Assembly: GCA_029298735.1 (NCBI GenBank)
Contig: JANSLP010000162.1
Location: forward strand, 1-64,000
Reading direction: 5' to 3'
Length of the DNA: 64,000 nucleotides
Source: Ophiostoma sp. CBS 140.51
Lineage: Eukaryota > Ascomycota > Sordariomycetes > Ophiostomatales > Ophiostomataceae
Below are positions 21,957 to 32,668 of this stretch, in pieces. A program made the translations under genes and the position numbers. Below the pieces are notes generated by a model. It worked only from the letters and a program-made list of their open reading frames with translations, was not told where the DNA came from and did not search any database. Within the stretch, counting starts at the first letter, position 1. Every line of letters begins with the position of its first letter.

Positions 21957-23486
21957 TCACCGACGGGTCATGGACATTTCAATGGACGTGTGACGCTTAT
22001 GGAGGAGTGGTGACCGCTGCAGCTCTTGCACGACACCCATCCAGCCGGCACGGTGATTATGTTCGGGCGTGGCATCTGGTGGACGGATGCCGAGCGTGGT
22101 GACGCGCCGTGATGGTGGTTTGCGACGCAGGTTGTCAAAATCGTCGGTCTTGGTAGAGCCGGTATGAGGCGTAGCGGGTGGTGATGGTTGTTGTTGTTGG
22201 GGAGGAGTTGTCGGTTGTGATTTAGATGTCGATTTGGATTGAGATTCGGATTGTTGTTGGATGCTGCGGAGGAAAGGGTGTGTGTGGCCAAAGCCTGGTG
22301 AGCCTGGCATGCTGGTGGGTGAGGATGGGTAGTAGACATCGTCAGTGTCACCGGCAGCCATGGCAGCAGCGGCGGCTGCAGCAATGGATGCAGCGACAAT
22401 GTCGGCAGTCGTCTTACTCCGGGCCGATGGTGAGGTTGGCATGGAGGGTGTGGCACTCATGAGCGGGCTGTTGGCGGCCGAGCTGCTCGAGGAGCTACAT
22501 GAAGAGTCGTCGCTACTGCTGCTGCTGCCACTGCTTGTGCTCCGGCTGCCACGGCGGGCACTGGCATTGCGATTGGCATTAGCATTGGATGAGGATGTGT
22601 TGCGGGCGGTCAGGGTGGAGGAGGCGGCGACAGCGGCCGCAGCGTTGGCCCGTGCGGCGGTAGCGGCGGCGGTTGCCGCATTCGTAGTCGCAATCTCGGC
22701 ACTCTTCTCTGCACTCTTCTCAACCCGTTCGGCAGCAGCTGTGGCCGTGGCAGCGACAACGCTCATGTAGACGACCAGGAAACGCATCCTTAATAAGTCG
22801 AGGCGGCGTAGACGTTCTTCGAGGTGGGTGCGCTTGGCGGCCCATAATATGCGTGCCGACGTCTTGAGGCGCGGTGACGGGGAGGAGGATGAAATGTGGT
22901 GAGCGGGAGGTTGTCTTGAAGCGGTCGTGGTTCGTCTCCGTGATCCGCTCAGGTCGAGGCGGATATCGATGTCGGCCTCGCTCTTTTCCGAGTAGTCGAG
23001 ACTGTCATTGTCCTCTCTTGGGATGACGAGAACATTGTTGAGGTCTTCGCGGAGATCGTCGCCGGCGCGCTGGATTTCACCCAGCAGTCTTCCGAGGCGA
23101 ATCTTGTCGTCACGGCGGGCAACCTTGGCAACATCGCGGTCGTAGCTCTCATTCTCGTGGAGGGACGAGTCGGCCGAGTCGAGAAGGGCGGTAATCTCAC
23201 GAGGCGCGGCCCAGTAGGCGGCGCCATAGCGGGCAATGATTTGGCCGACGACGACGAGGGAGAGGAAAAGAGCGGTCAGCACCAGTACCAGCGTCCACTG
23301 GCGCGTGGCCGAGTCGGACGACATGGCGTTGGTGCTGCTTGAGTAGAAGGCGGGCGACGACACTATGGCAGACTCGTGCGGGAGTAGCCAGAGGGGGTTG
23401 TTGTTGTTGTGAGAGTATGTTGTGTGGGTGTTAATTGTGGTGGTGCAAAAATAGGTCTTGTCCGATAAGAGGCCTTGGATGTCCAT
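21957..23486 (-). CDS. Ala/Ser-rich single-pass membrane protein, hypothetical
   Basis: The longest frame gives 509 residues. A second ATG at 23324, in better context (GCC before ATG), would give 455 residues and is the more likely start, because the extra 54 residues are Thr/His/Asn-rich and leader-like. A strong transmembrane segment (LVLVLTALFLSLVVVGQIIA) follows the inner start directly, suggesting an N-terminal signal anchor. Next comes a charged region with KIRLGRLLGEIQRAGDDLRE, which may form a helix or coiled coil, a second hydrophobic patch (RMRFLVVYMSVVAAT), and then over 200 residues of Ala-, Ser- and Gln/Pro-rich low complexity. The conserved part appears to be the N-terminal third. 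No catalytic motif was seen and the family is not recognised. Confidence 0.7.
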   Translation of the reverse strand: MDIQGLLSDKTYFCTTTINTHTTYSHNNNNPLWLLPHESAIVSSPAFYSSSTNAMSSDSATRQWTLVLVLTALFLSLVVVGQIIARYGAAYWAAPREITALLDSADSSLHENESYDRDVAKVARRDDKIRLGRLLGEIQRAGDDLREDLNNVLVIPREDNDSLDYSEKSEADIDIRLDLSGSRRRTTTASRQPPAHHISSSSPSPRLKTSARILWAAKRTHLEERLRRLDLLRMRFLVVYMSVVAATATAAAERVEKSAEKSAEIATTNAATAAATAARANAAAAVAASSTLTARNTSSSNANANRNASARRGSRSTSSGSSSSSDDSSCSSSSSSAANSPLMSATPSMPTSPSARSKTTADIVAASIAAAAAAAMAAGDTDDVYYPSSPTSMPGSPGFGHTHPFLRSIQQQSESQSKSTSKSQPTTPPQQQQPSPPATPHTGSTKTDDFDNLRRKPPSRRVTTLGIRPPDATPEHNHRAGWMGVVQELQRSPLLHKRHTSIEMSMTRR

Positions 23487-26400
23487 GAGTTAACTTTGTG
23501 TGGCAGGAAAGGAGGTGAGGAGTGCCTTCCAAAGTAAATACGGCAGAATGGCGGTCGGTCCTTCTCCCCCCAATGTGATATGCGCGGTATGCGATTTGCA
23601 TGTACAACAAAAAACGGTAAAACGGGGAGGAACGATTCTGGGAAATGCTAGAAAGAGAAGGGAGGACAGAAAAAGTGAGAGGAGGACAGGAAAAAAGGGA
23701 AGGAGAGAAATGCAAAGTGGGAGGGCAGGAGCGGACGATGCAGGTGGGTGCATGTGCGCTGCTGCAGGAAGGAGGGGGGGGGTTGATTTTGTATAAGATG
23801 GAAGCGACTAGCCCGGCCTGGCGCAAAAAAAGCGATGGGGGGAGGCAAAAATAAGAAGGCACGCGAGAGAGGGGACCAGACTAACAATTGCAAGAGCGAG
23901 CGGAAGAACAATAAAAATGTAAAAGACCGACCCAAAAGCAGCAAGATCAGAACACGCTACAGAAGAGACAGGCTCAGATGACGACAACGGACTGGGCGGG
24001 AGCGGCGGATAGGCCCGGCGAAGGTTTCTACGGCGTGCGCTATCCAGGAATTACAAAAAGTACTCCAACAATTTAGTTGGCGTTGGCATTTATTATGGTT
24101 GACAGGCGACAAGGAACAGACGTCGACGATCCCAAGCATACGAATACGACATAATATTGGGGGTAAGACGAATGTCGAATGCGAACATACACAGCAATTA
24201 TGAACGCCGTGGGAAGGTGGTGGAAGCAAGGAGGCAAAAGCGGCTGGGGAGGCGAGTCGTGAGTTGTCTTGTTGTCTCTTTGTCTCAATTCGTCTTATTT
24301 GTTTCTTATTTCTTATTTCTTTTCTTATTTTGTTTTGAATCCCCCTTTCGATAACTACACTCCAGATTAAGGGTTAATGAGGAGCCCAGGAGTTCTCGAT
24401 TCCCCGCCATCCGGGGCTTTGAATGCTTGACCGCCTGCAGCAGAAAGCGAGCATCGTCGAGACGACGAGACGGCCCAGGTGCGTCTCAAACACACCGCGA
24501 GTTTGCGCCAGCGCCAACGACTGGGAGCATTATTATAGCTCTCCATCCTTCTCACGAGCGCGTCCGACCCTGCGAGATTGCCTGCGCGTGGCTGGCCAGT
24601 GATTATTGGTGGGCTTGTTACGGCCTCTTCGCCTGCGCCCATCCGGCCGCCAACTGGCCAGTTCGTCTGTAGTTTGTGTCGCCCTCTCTGGCTGCGATGA
24701 TTCCTGTGTCCTGTGAAGTGTCCTGTTCCCCTCTTCGGCGTATTTCACTCTTGTCCCTCTTCCCTTTTGGTTGACAAGTCACTCCACCACGCACGCCCAC
24801 TCCACCTGGCTGATTGGCTGTGACTTTGGCTGCAGGTTCCGACCAGGGCAAGGGCCACCGAAATCTCCACCACAGCCAGCCCACGACCGAACCAGCCAGC
24901 GCAAAACCAGCCAGCAAAGCCAACAGGCCAGCCAGAACGGGGCCGAGGGGGCCCCCTATGGTCTGCAGGAGGATGGCGGGGGCGAAGACATTATGAGATA
25001 CCCGCGATACTGTTGAGAAGTGCGGATGTATCTTGTATCCTTTTTGTGTCCTCACTCTTTCCTCGTCTGCATCGCGACCCCGAGTGGACTCTCTTGTCTT
25101 AGCTGCATGAGACCGTTGCAAGACCTGCTGAGGCTGGGTTTTGTCTCTGGGGCGTCCCCTCCCTCTTCAAAAGTACACAAAAAGAAGCCTGGGCGACAAC
25201 GTGTTGTTCTTCTTGCGCGCTTGGTTTCTCGTCTCCTCATCTCTTGTCCCCTCTCGTGTACCTCGTTTCCCGCTGTGGACGCGGTCCGCACGCCTCATTC
25301 CCATTTTTGTTGGGCCGCTGTGCGTCCCTGCATGACAGCCTCTCCTTCTTCGCTCATCTTCCTGCTTCCCCTCGATAAGTTGATAGCCAAGAAGACATTG
25401 CTCGACCAGGTTCAGAGACCAATGCGCTAGAGAGAAACGAGAAGGAGAGACCGCGCCTGCCCACGATGCGTCAACGGTCGTGCTTCTGTTAAAGTCACGT
25501 TGTTCTGTGTCGTTGTAGTCGACCTGACTCGTATGAGTTGTCCGGAAGATTGCGTCGACCGCATCCGAGCTCGTAATGTCGTTTTTCTCATGCGTTTGCC
25601 CGTACAATGAAATTGCTTATTAGCAGTAATACTCTCTGTACGAGTACGTTGTATGCGTACTCCGTACGAGGCATTGGCCGTTATTGACGCCATGCTCGTG
25701 CTACACATCGTTCGTCTGCCGGTACCGGTCATGGTTTGAATGAACTCGTGATCAATGATGTCGTCTTTCTTCCCCAAAATTCGTCCCAGATCGCCAGACG
25801 TGCATTTCCGTGGGCACCCACCCTCTCTACAGGAGTACTGCGTACCTTATTGCTTCCTTTTCTTTTCCCACGTCTTCCATGGTTTTTCTCCTTCGCCTTC
25901 TTCCGGGTCCGCAACCTTCAGCTCCCGTCCCGTTCAGTCCATGCCCTTCCCATCCAGTAGGCACTTCCCCTTCCCCTCCTCCTTACCTCGTCCCTTGCAG
26001 GCAAGGTCCTGCAGCACCCGATAAATCTGCCCGCTGCAGTGCGGCCGCACAGCAGATCCTCCTCCCAGGGACTCGACAGCACCTAAAAATGGGCAAGTAG
26101 CACACCTTTCAGAGTGTGCACAGGCAGTGCGGTTCATGCGCGCGCGGCAGGGTCTTACTTGGAAATGGAAAAGAAGGAAGAAGGAAATAGAAGAAAAAGG
26201 GAAAGGTTGGTGTTGGCATTTGGTGGAAGTGGTGGTGTCGGCGGTCAATAGAAGCTTATGTGCCTGCAGCTATTGCAGCGTTTGGACAGCGTGACAGCGG
26301 GTGCTGCCCGTTGGCGGCACGCTGTTGGCACGCTACAGTTGGCGGTCGGCGGGCACAACCACGCTGACCGCCATGTGGTGTGGGGTTCTTTCAAGTTCGC

Positions 26401-26625
26401 GGCATGCCAGTCAGAGACAAGCCTGAGTCTTACTACGATGTAGCTGAGAGTCAAGAAAAAAGTTGAACCCCACCTTTTTCGTTGACATCAAAGAGATCTC
26501 AAAAGACATCGACAGCAACCCCAGCAACCCACATCGAATAGTGAGATCCTGCAGATTAAACGATCGAGTGACATTGAGCGATCTTACAACTTCTTAACCC
26601 GACTTCCTCCCCTCCTTCGCCCACA
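23487..26625. other. Divergent intergenic region, 3.1 kb
   Basis: This lies between the membrane-protein gene (-) and BUD32 (+). The left third is purine-rich on the plus strand, the expected leader bias of the minus-strand gene. A CCAGCC-rich tract lies at 24871-24936. The right part, 25000-26600, shows no recognisable gene. Frames such as 24618-25121 (-) have no family resemblance. Confidence 0.55.
24871..24936. repeat. Interspersed CCAGCCAGC copies
   Basis: Four copies of (C)CAGCCAG within 66 bases, spaced irregularly. A simple-sequence tract in a non-coding region. Confidence 0.5.
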
Positions 26626-27489
26626 ATGACCGCCCCAGAACAGCCGCCGGCAAGGCAGGCCGGCGCTTTTCCGCTGCCACGCATCTTGACCTACCAGCCG
26701 ACATCTTCGACGTCACCTCCTCCCACCCTCGTCGCTCAGGGCGCCGAAGCCCGCGTCTACCGCACCACCTACTTGGACGCAAACCGGCCTTGCGCCCTGA
26801 AATACCGCCCGCCCAAACCCTACCGTCACCCGGTGCTCGATGCCCGCCTCACAAAGCAGCGCATCCTGGCCGAGGCCCGCATCCTGCACAAGTGCCGCCG
26901 TGAAGGTGTGCCCGTGCCGGCACTGTATGCCGTGGATGTCGAGGAGGACGGCGCGGACGGAAAGACGAATGGCGGCAGCCTGTTGACTGAGTGGATTGAG
27001 GGTGGCCCTGTGCGGGCGCGGCTCAACACATGGCTGGCTACGATTCCTGTGGTGGCCGAGGCCGAGGCTGACCTGGAGGGACTGCGTAATGCCGGTCTTC
27101 TCACCCTCCTTCAGAGAATGGGTGCGGCGGTGGGCAGTCTGCACAAAGTGGGCATTGTGCACGGCGACCTGACGACGAGCAACCTGATGTTGCGCCCAGC
27201 GGCGGCGGCGTCCACTGCGAACGAAGCGAGGACAGAGGAAGGCGCAACTTTAGATGGCGACATTGTGATTATTGACTTTGGCCTGGCTTCGCAGAGCTCG
27301 TCGGACGAGGACCGCGCGGTGGACCTGTACGTCCTGGAGCGGGCGTTTGGCAGCACACACCCGCGGGCGGAGGCACTTTTTGATGAGGTGATTAAGGCGT
27401 ATGGCAAGGCGTTCAAGCAGTCGGTGCCGGTGCTGCGGAAGCTCGAGGACGTACGGATGCGCGGGCGGAAGCGGAGTATGCTGGGCTGA
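26626..27489 (+). CDS. BUD32: Bud32/PRPK atypical protein kinase, EKC/KEOPS complex
   Basis: Single exon, 287 residues, close to the 250-290 usual for fungi. Bud32 is the small kinase/ATPase of the KEOPS complex, which makes N6-threonylcarbamoyladenosine at position 37 of ANN-decoding tRNAs, with reported roles in telomeres and transcription. Visible motifs are a degenerate nucleotide loop QGAEARVY near residue 38, catalytic Lys59 in ALKYRPPKPYRHP, the family signature LDARLTKQRILAEARIL, the catalytic loop HGDLTTSNLML with Asp181, and the metal-binding DFGLA at Asp217. The C-terminus is basic (RMRGRKRSMLG), as in other Bud32 proteins. The usual kinase activation segment is missing, which is normal for the family. 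An acidic/Ala-rich insert lies before the DFG. The gene is convergent with the GCLM gene, 453 bases apart. Confidence 0.95.
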   Translation: MTAPEQPPARQAGAFPLPRILTYQPTSSTSPPPTLVAQGAEARVYRTTYLDANRPCALKYRPPKPYRHPVLDARLTKQRILAEARILHKCRREGVPVPALYAVDVEEDGADGKTNGGSLLTEWIEGGPVRARLNTWLATIPVVAEAEADLEGLRNAGLLTLLQRMGAAVGSLHKVGIVHGDLTTSNLMLRPAAAASTANEARTEEGATLDGDIVIIDFGLASQSSSDEDRAVDLYVLERAFGSTHPRAEALFDEVIKAYGKAFKQSVPVLRKLEDVRMRGRKRSMLG

Positions 27490-27942
27490 GCGCAGAGCGG
27501 AGCGAAGCACGAAGTGCGTGCATCAGAAGAGCACGGAAGAGATAACACAAGATATACATTGGACAGGATGACATTGAAAACGGCGTTTAGGCAGCGGGAC
27601 AAGGTACATATATTCATACTTTTAACTTCATATTTATTTTTATACTCGTTACTGTAAATGGTGCTCACTATCCAAAATGTATATGTGACGATAATGGTGA
27701 TGACGAGCATCCAAGAAGATCATATCTGGAGACAATGCGAAAGAAAATGACAGGAAGAAGAAAAAGAGCAAACGCTAGATCCGCCACAAGCGACGTCACG
27801 AGACGTCCAAGGAGAGCATAAAGCAAAACAACGCAAGGAAATGATGGAAAGAAAATCAGTCGCCATGAGAAACATAAACGCCATGATAAAAGAATGCTAG
27901 AATCGAAGGGTGTAGTGCGTGTGAAGAGTGCACGGTGGGTGT
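27490..27942. other. Convergent intergenic region
   Basis: The 3' ends of BUD32 (+) and GCLM (-) face each other here. AT-rich in the middle. No gene or clear terminator-like structure was seen. Confidence 0.6.
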
Positions 27943-29470
27943 CTACTCGTCGTGCAGCAGGGCACCGGCAAAGTAGCCCTTGTTCTCAATCACGCCCCGG
28001 TCGCGCACAACGGCCGTGTACTTGACCACCCACTGCGGCGTCAGGTCGCCGCTCAAAGCGTCCGCGGGTGCCGCACCACCAGTCTTGCTCTCCTCATCGG
28101 CTAGCACGCCCGCCCCTTGCGAGCCCAACAGCTCCCGCAGCATGCCCGGCGGCAACACGTCTGTGCAGTCTGTGTGCACCAGCAGCTCAATGCCCTTGGC
28201 CTTGGCCAGCGCCGTCAGCGGCGGGGGGACATTGCAGCAGTTATGGATGTTGATCTGGTCGACAGAGGGCGGGACCGAGACGCGCGCGACAAACCGCGCG
28301 AGCTTCTCGCTGCCAAACTCGGCCACGCCCAAGCGGCGCACTTTGCCGTCCTTGTACAGAGTCTCGGCGGACGCGGCCCACGTAGCCACCTCGGCGTCGT
28401 CGTCGCCCTGCTTGGCATTGATCTTGTCAGCCTCCCACTCGCAGTCGCCCTCAAAGGACATGCCGGGGAAGGACAGCACAAGCAGATCGACACTCTCGAC
28501 GCCCAGCTCGCGGAACACGAGCGCCAGGGCCTCGCCGACGTACTGCGCGCGGGCAGTAACGTCGGCAGAGGCCGCACCGGGCAACAAGAAAAGCTTGACC
28601 GTCGTCTCGTACTGCGACGCCTCCTCCTGGAGACCGCCGCTGCTGCTGCCACTGGCACCGCTGGTAATGCTGCTGCCCTCGACATCAGTCGTCGATGTTG
28701 TGGCAGCACCCGCAGCCTCACCGGCGGGCGGGTAATCGATACGCGGGATATACAGAGTGTTATCCTCGCGCTGTGTCCAGGCTGCCAATGGCGGGCGCCG
28801 CCGATCGGTACTGGTGCCGTTCACGCCATTGGTGCCGTTGGTGCTGTTGGTTCCGTTCGTGCCGTTCGTGCCGTTGGTGCCGTTGGTGCCGTTGGTGTGT
28901 GTTCCGTTCGTCTTTGGTGTTCCGTCCGCATCGCGTTTTACCGCAGTCGCATGGCTGTTCACACCGTTCGTGGTTGTGGTTGTGGTCGTGCCGTTCGTAG
29001 CCGCGCCGGTGTCGGCGACATCCGCCGGGCTGCCGTTGTGCGCATTGTTCTCCTCCTCTTCTTGGCTCTCTTGCTGTGCGGCCAAAAAATTGCTGCGCAG
29101 GGAGCTAGTCAACTCGAGGTTGGACCGGAACGCGCCCGGCTTACGAATAATCGAGGGGCCGCCGGAGGAGACGATGTTGCTGTTGTGGTGGATTTCAAAT
29201 CATCAGCAAAACGGACGACACGGGAAGTGGAAAAAACACTCGAAAAAAAGCATGACCCCCATCAGCAATCAGCACGGGCTTTATGCAGAGGGGGGCATGT
29301 ACTATGTATGTGTGGATGCGCCGAGCTGCGCCCTTCCGTCCAATCTGACAGGCACATCCCGGCAGAAGGGAAAGAGACGAAAGAAAATGCAACAAAGGAA
29401 ACAGAAAGAGAAATTCTCTAGAGAAAGGGCTTAGCAAAACTCACCCAGTAGAGAGAATGAGCTTGGTCAT
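27943..29470 (-). CDS. Glutamate-cysteine ligase regulatory (modifier) subunit
   Basis: Two exons on the minus strand: 29470-29445 (26 bases, MTKLILSTG with the last codon split) and 29179-27943, giving 420 residues. The donor is GTGAGT and the acceptor CAACAG. Joining them gives STGNIVSSGGPSIIRKPG, the typical fungal start. The protein is the aldo/keto-reductase-fold modifier that lowers feedback inhibition of gamma-glutamylcysteine synthetase in glutathione synthesis. Family marks are DKINAKQ, VDQINIHNCCNVPPPLTALAK (animal GCLM has VNLASCCVMPP here) and the C-terminal VVRDRGVIENKGYF. The human protein has 274 residues. The excess here is an N-terminal low-complexity insert with an Asn-Gly-Thr tandem repeat. 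The longest single frame starts at a non-ATG codon (29112), which is why the spliced start is preferred. A GST gene lies elsewhere in the window, but linkage is not implied. Confidence 0.9.
28812..28899 (-). repeat. Asn-Gly-Thr coding 9-base tandem repeat in GCLM
   Basis: About nine units of a 9-base repeat (plus strand GCCGTTGGT/C) encode Thr-Asn-Gly triplets, with Ser or Val variants near the end. It lies between the conserved N-terminal segment and the reductase fold, so it is probably a disordered loop. Length polymorphism is expected. Confidence 0.88.
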
Positions 29471-31574
29471 TGTGCCGGCACAGGAGGGCCGCAGAGGGTC
29501 CTTGCCGTGATCGGTGCTTTTCGGGAAAATTGCAGGTTCGTTCGTGGGGTTGGTGTTTGTCAGTGTTCGGATCGCCCTTAGGCCGGGGTTGGTCGTTTGG
29601 TTTATGTTCGTCGTGAGGAGAGAGAGAGCGAGGGAGAGAGAATGCAACAGGATGATGGCGAGATCGATTCCTTCCGTGCGACGCAAGAGGTGAGAAATTA
29701 GGGAAAGAGCAAAGAGCCTCACGAAAGAATTAGGAAAGAACAAAAAAAAGTTGGGGTTTGGAAAAGTAAAATAGGAAGGAGACGGCGAAGAAATGGGAAA
29801 GACCGAACTAGTAGTCGTAAAGTCTTCGTCGTCAGAGGAGATATATCGGCAAATCAGAGGGACCTCTAATGAAACCACCGCTGGTCGGACGGAGTTGACA
29901 GGCAGGCAAGTAGAAAAGTAGTTAAAGAATAGGCGAGGCCGAGAAAAAAAAGGACTACCCAGAAAATCTTTTTGGAGGAAAGGGGAACAACGGAAAAGAA
30001 CCTTCCAACGGACACTAGTTGACAATAACGGCGCGAGAAAAAGAAAAAGAGCCTAGAGCCGTTTCCGGCCTGGGGTTTACAAGTGAATAAAAAGAGTAAA
30101 AAAGAGTAAAAACGATGTGAAAGATTGTGGAAGAGCGTGGGAAAAGAGCGCTTCGGGCGGGCACAAGCGCACTCTGAATCTGTCCGTTCAATTAGTAATG
30201 ACGGAACCGTCTGCGAGTCATGGAGCCGATAGCGAAAGCTTCGAAGCTGTCCCGGCTGGAGATTCCCTGCTCGGAACACGGGAGAACCAGACGATCAGAA
30301 AGGGTATTAGTGAAACGGACAATAGGGGACGGGAAATATGAATGCGAGAAGAGGCGAGGATGAGGAAACATGAAAGGTGTGAAAGGGTACGAAATATTTT
30401 GAGATGGTTTGTCTGCCGGCTGCCCACCGGTCTTAATATGACAAAAACAGCAGTCGCGACATACACCTTCTTTCCACAAGACGAGAAGACCTATCATATT
30501 CTCGGGTGCTCTTTCCAGACACGAATGTCGCGAGTCCCTTGCGACTTCCTGCGACTCCTCCCGTGCCTGCGTGCCGCGTTTCGCTCCTTCCTCCAACGCT
30601 TCCACCACACTCGGCTGCCCTCCTTCGCTCTGGATTCTGGGTGCATCCCACGCGCGAACAGATGGAGATTGGGGGTGGCCGGCCACAGGCAGCCGGCCGA
30701 ATAGAGAAAGTGCGGCATCAGCGGTAACAGAGCGTGGGCGCATTCGCCAGAATTTGACAGAGCACGACAACAGGTCAATAATACGGGCAAGCAAATCGAA
30801 ACACGACATCCCTAAACGGGTACTCTAGATCGTCGAGCTCGTCAAGCAATTACGTCGTAAGCTTGCCGGGTTGTGGTACCACAGTGACGTTCCGTACATG
30901 CGCTGCGAGGCACGTGTAAAGCACGTCGTCCAAGATGCCAAATCAAGCTCTCTTGTTTAGGAGAGGGAGAAATACATCATAACAGTTACAAGATACTTTC
31001 AGTGTGACCTTTATTACGAATAGAAGCTGTCAATGTACTGGAAATACTGGTCAACCCTGGTTTAAGTCATGGTGTTGACGAGTTGACAAACCCCCCCCAC
31101 GAGGTTTCGGTGTTGTCAACGCTTTTTCCCTTCTTCTTTGGGCAGTTTGCCCCTCTTGTTACGTGCTGTAACCCCGCTGTGCCGCCACGCACCACTGCAC
31201 CATCGCCGCAAATAGCAAATAGGTGCAAATTGCCCCAATACACCCCTGGAAGGGCAAAGCGCTGTTTCGCAACAACTACCAAGTGCCAACCAAACCCCGC
31301 CTTTGCCTCTCATTGGCGGGTGCCTTGCTACTCTGACTGGTGGAGCTTCCAGAACCACAGACCCCCGAGCCCAGTCCAGCGAAAGGTGCCATCTTGCATC
31401 AAAATATCTGTCCCCCGAACGACACCTCCTTTAATCCACCGCATTCCACGACACCGCTGCATCGACACCCGAATCGCGAGCCGGCATCAAAACCACCCAT
31501 ACAATCGGCCGCATCTCCGACATTGCATTTCTCGATCTCATCCTTCCGACAGCACATCCTCCCCTCCTCTCGCC
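29471..31574. other. Divergent intergenic region between GCLM and AP-1 sigma
   Basis: This 2.1 kb carries both promoters. The left half is purine-rich on the plus strand (leader of the minus-strand GCLM gene). The last 200 bases before 31575 are C-rich. The frames at 29441-30809 on the minus strand are Phe/Ser/Leu-rich leader artefacts. No further gene was recognised. Confidence 0.55.
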
Positions 31575-32416
31575 ATGGCGATCAAGTAAGGGCTTCCGAC
31601 CTCCCCCCTTTTTGTCGGTGCCTGGACCGACTGTTCGCGATAGATCACCATACTGACTGACCGCCTCACCTCAACAGCTACCTCATCCTGCTTTCACGGC
31701 AGGGCAAAGTGGTAGGCCTCCAACGACCTTCCCAATTCGTCCCATCGTGCTTTCTCTAACACCTCCAGCGCCTTGCCAAGTGGTTCACCACCCTCTCGCC
31801 CCGTGAGAAGGCCAAGATCGTCAAGGACGTCACCCAGCTCGTCCTCGCCCGCCGCACCCGCATGTGCAACTTTTTGGAGTACAAAAGTGCGTACTCCTAC
31901 TCGCGACAGATGTTTTGTTCGCCCGCTAACCCCCTCAGACACCAAGATCGTTTACCGCCGCTACGCTTCCCTCTTCTTCATCGCCGGCTGCTCCTCCGAC
32001 GACAACGAGCTCATCACCCTCGAGATCATCCACCGTTACGTCGAACAGATGGATAAGTACTACGGCAACGTCTGCGAGCTCGACATCATTTTCTCCTTTA
32101 CCAAGGCCTACTACATTCTCGACGAACTACTGCTAGCAGGCGAGCTGCAAGAGAGCAGCAAAAAGAATGTCTTGCGCTGCATCGGACAACAAGATTCGCT
32201 CGAAGATATGGAGGTACGACTACATCTGCGTTATTTGTTTCTATTTTGCTTTTTGTTTTGCGCTTCCCCCGTGTCGAGGCTCATACTTGTTGCACAACTT
32301 ACCCACCGCCCTCTCTATACCATCTTCTCTCCCCTTCTCTGCACCACTTTTCAGCTGACCCTCACCCTTTTTTACAATCTTTTCAGGTCGAGGAAGAAGT
32401 CACAAAGATCATGTAG
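31575..32416 (+). CDS. APS1: AP-1 clathrin adaptor complex, sigma subunit
   Basis: Five exons: 31575-31585, 31678-31711, 31769-31886, 31939-32213 and 32387-32416. The product is 155 residues, the normal sigma-adaptin length. It begins MAINYLLLL-like (here NYLILLSRQGKVRLAKWF) and contains KAKIVKDVTQLVLARR, the signature KIVYRRYASLFFI, and FVECL/YVEQMDKYYGNVCELDIIF. It ends ELQESSKKNVLRCIGQQDS then VEEEVTKIM. AP-1 sorts clathrin-coated cargo between the trans-Golgi network and endosomes. The short-loop R-L-A-K-W and CGIEQ-like (AGCSSDDNEL) regions fit AP-1 better than AP-2 sigma. The first coding exon is 11 bases. The last intron (173 bases) has a second in-frame terminal exon available downstream at 32621-32668 (separate entry). 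Confidence 0.93.
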
Positions 32417-32620
32417 ACGAACATGACGTCACATAGGAGATCGTTTCCGCCAAGAACAGTCGTCCTGTGGCTGTATGTCGTCTGCGTCTGGTCCCTCGTT
32501 CCCTCTTCCGATGTCCCCCCTTGTCTCTGTTCCATCTCTCGAACGGACGACCGATACTGTCTCCTCTTCTCTGGCGCCGTGACTAACAATGGCCGCTTCG
32601 TGGGTCGGTTGTGTTCGCAG

Positions 32621-32668
32621 GAGGCTGAGGAAATCCAAAAGGTGCTTAAGACCGCTGGATACCTATGA
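32621..32668 (+). other. Candidate alternative 3' terminal exon of AP-1 sigma
   Basis: A TGACTAAC branch-point match at 32580-32587 and an acceptor TTCGCAG at 32614-32620 are followed by 15 codons and TGA, encoding EAEEIQKVLKTAGYL. It is in phase with the donor at 32213/32214 used by the main form. Splicing there would replace the C-terminal VEEEVTKIM by this amphipathic tail. Inferred from splice signals and phase only. Confidence 0.4.
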
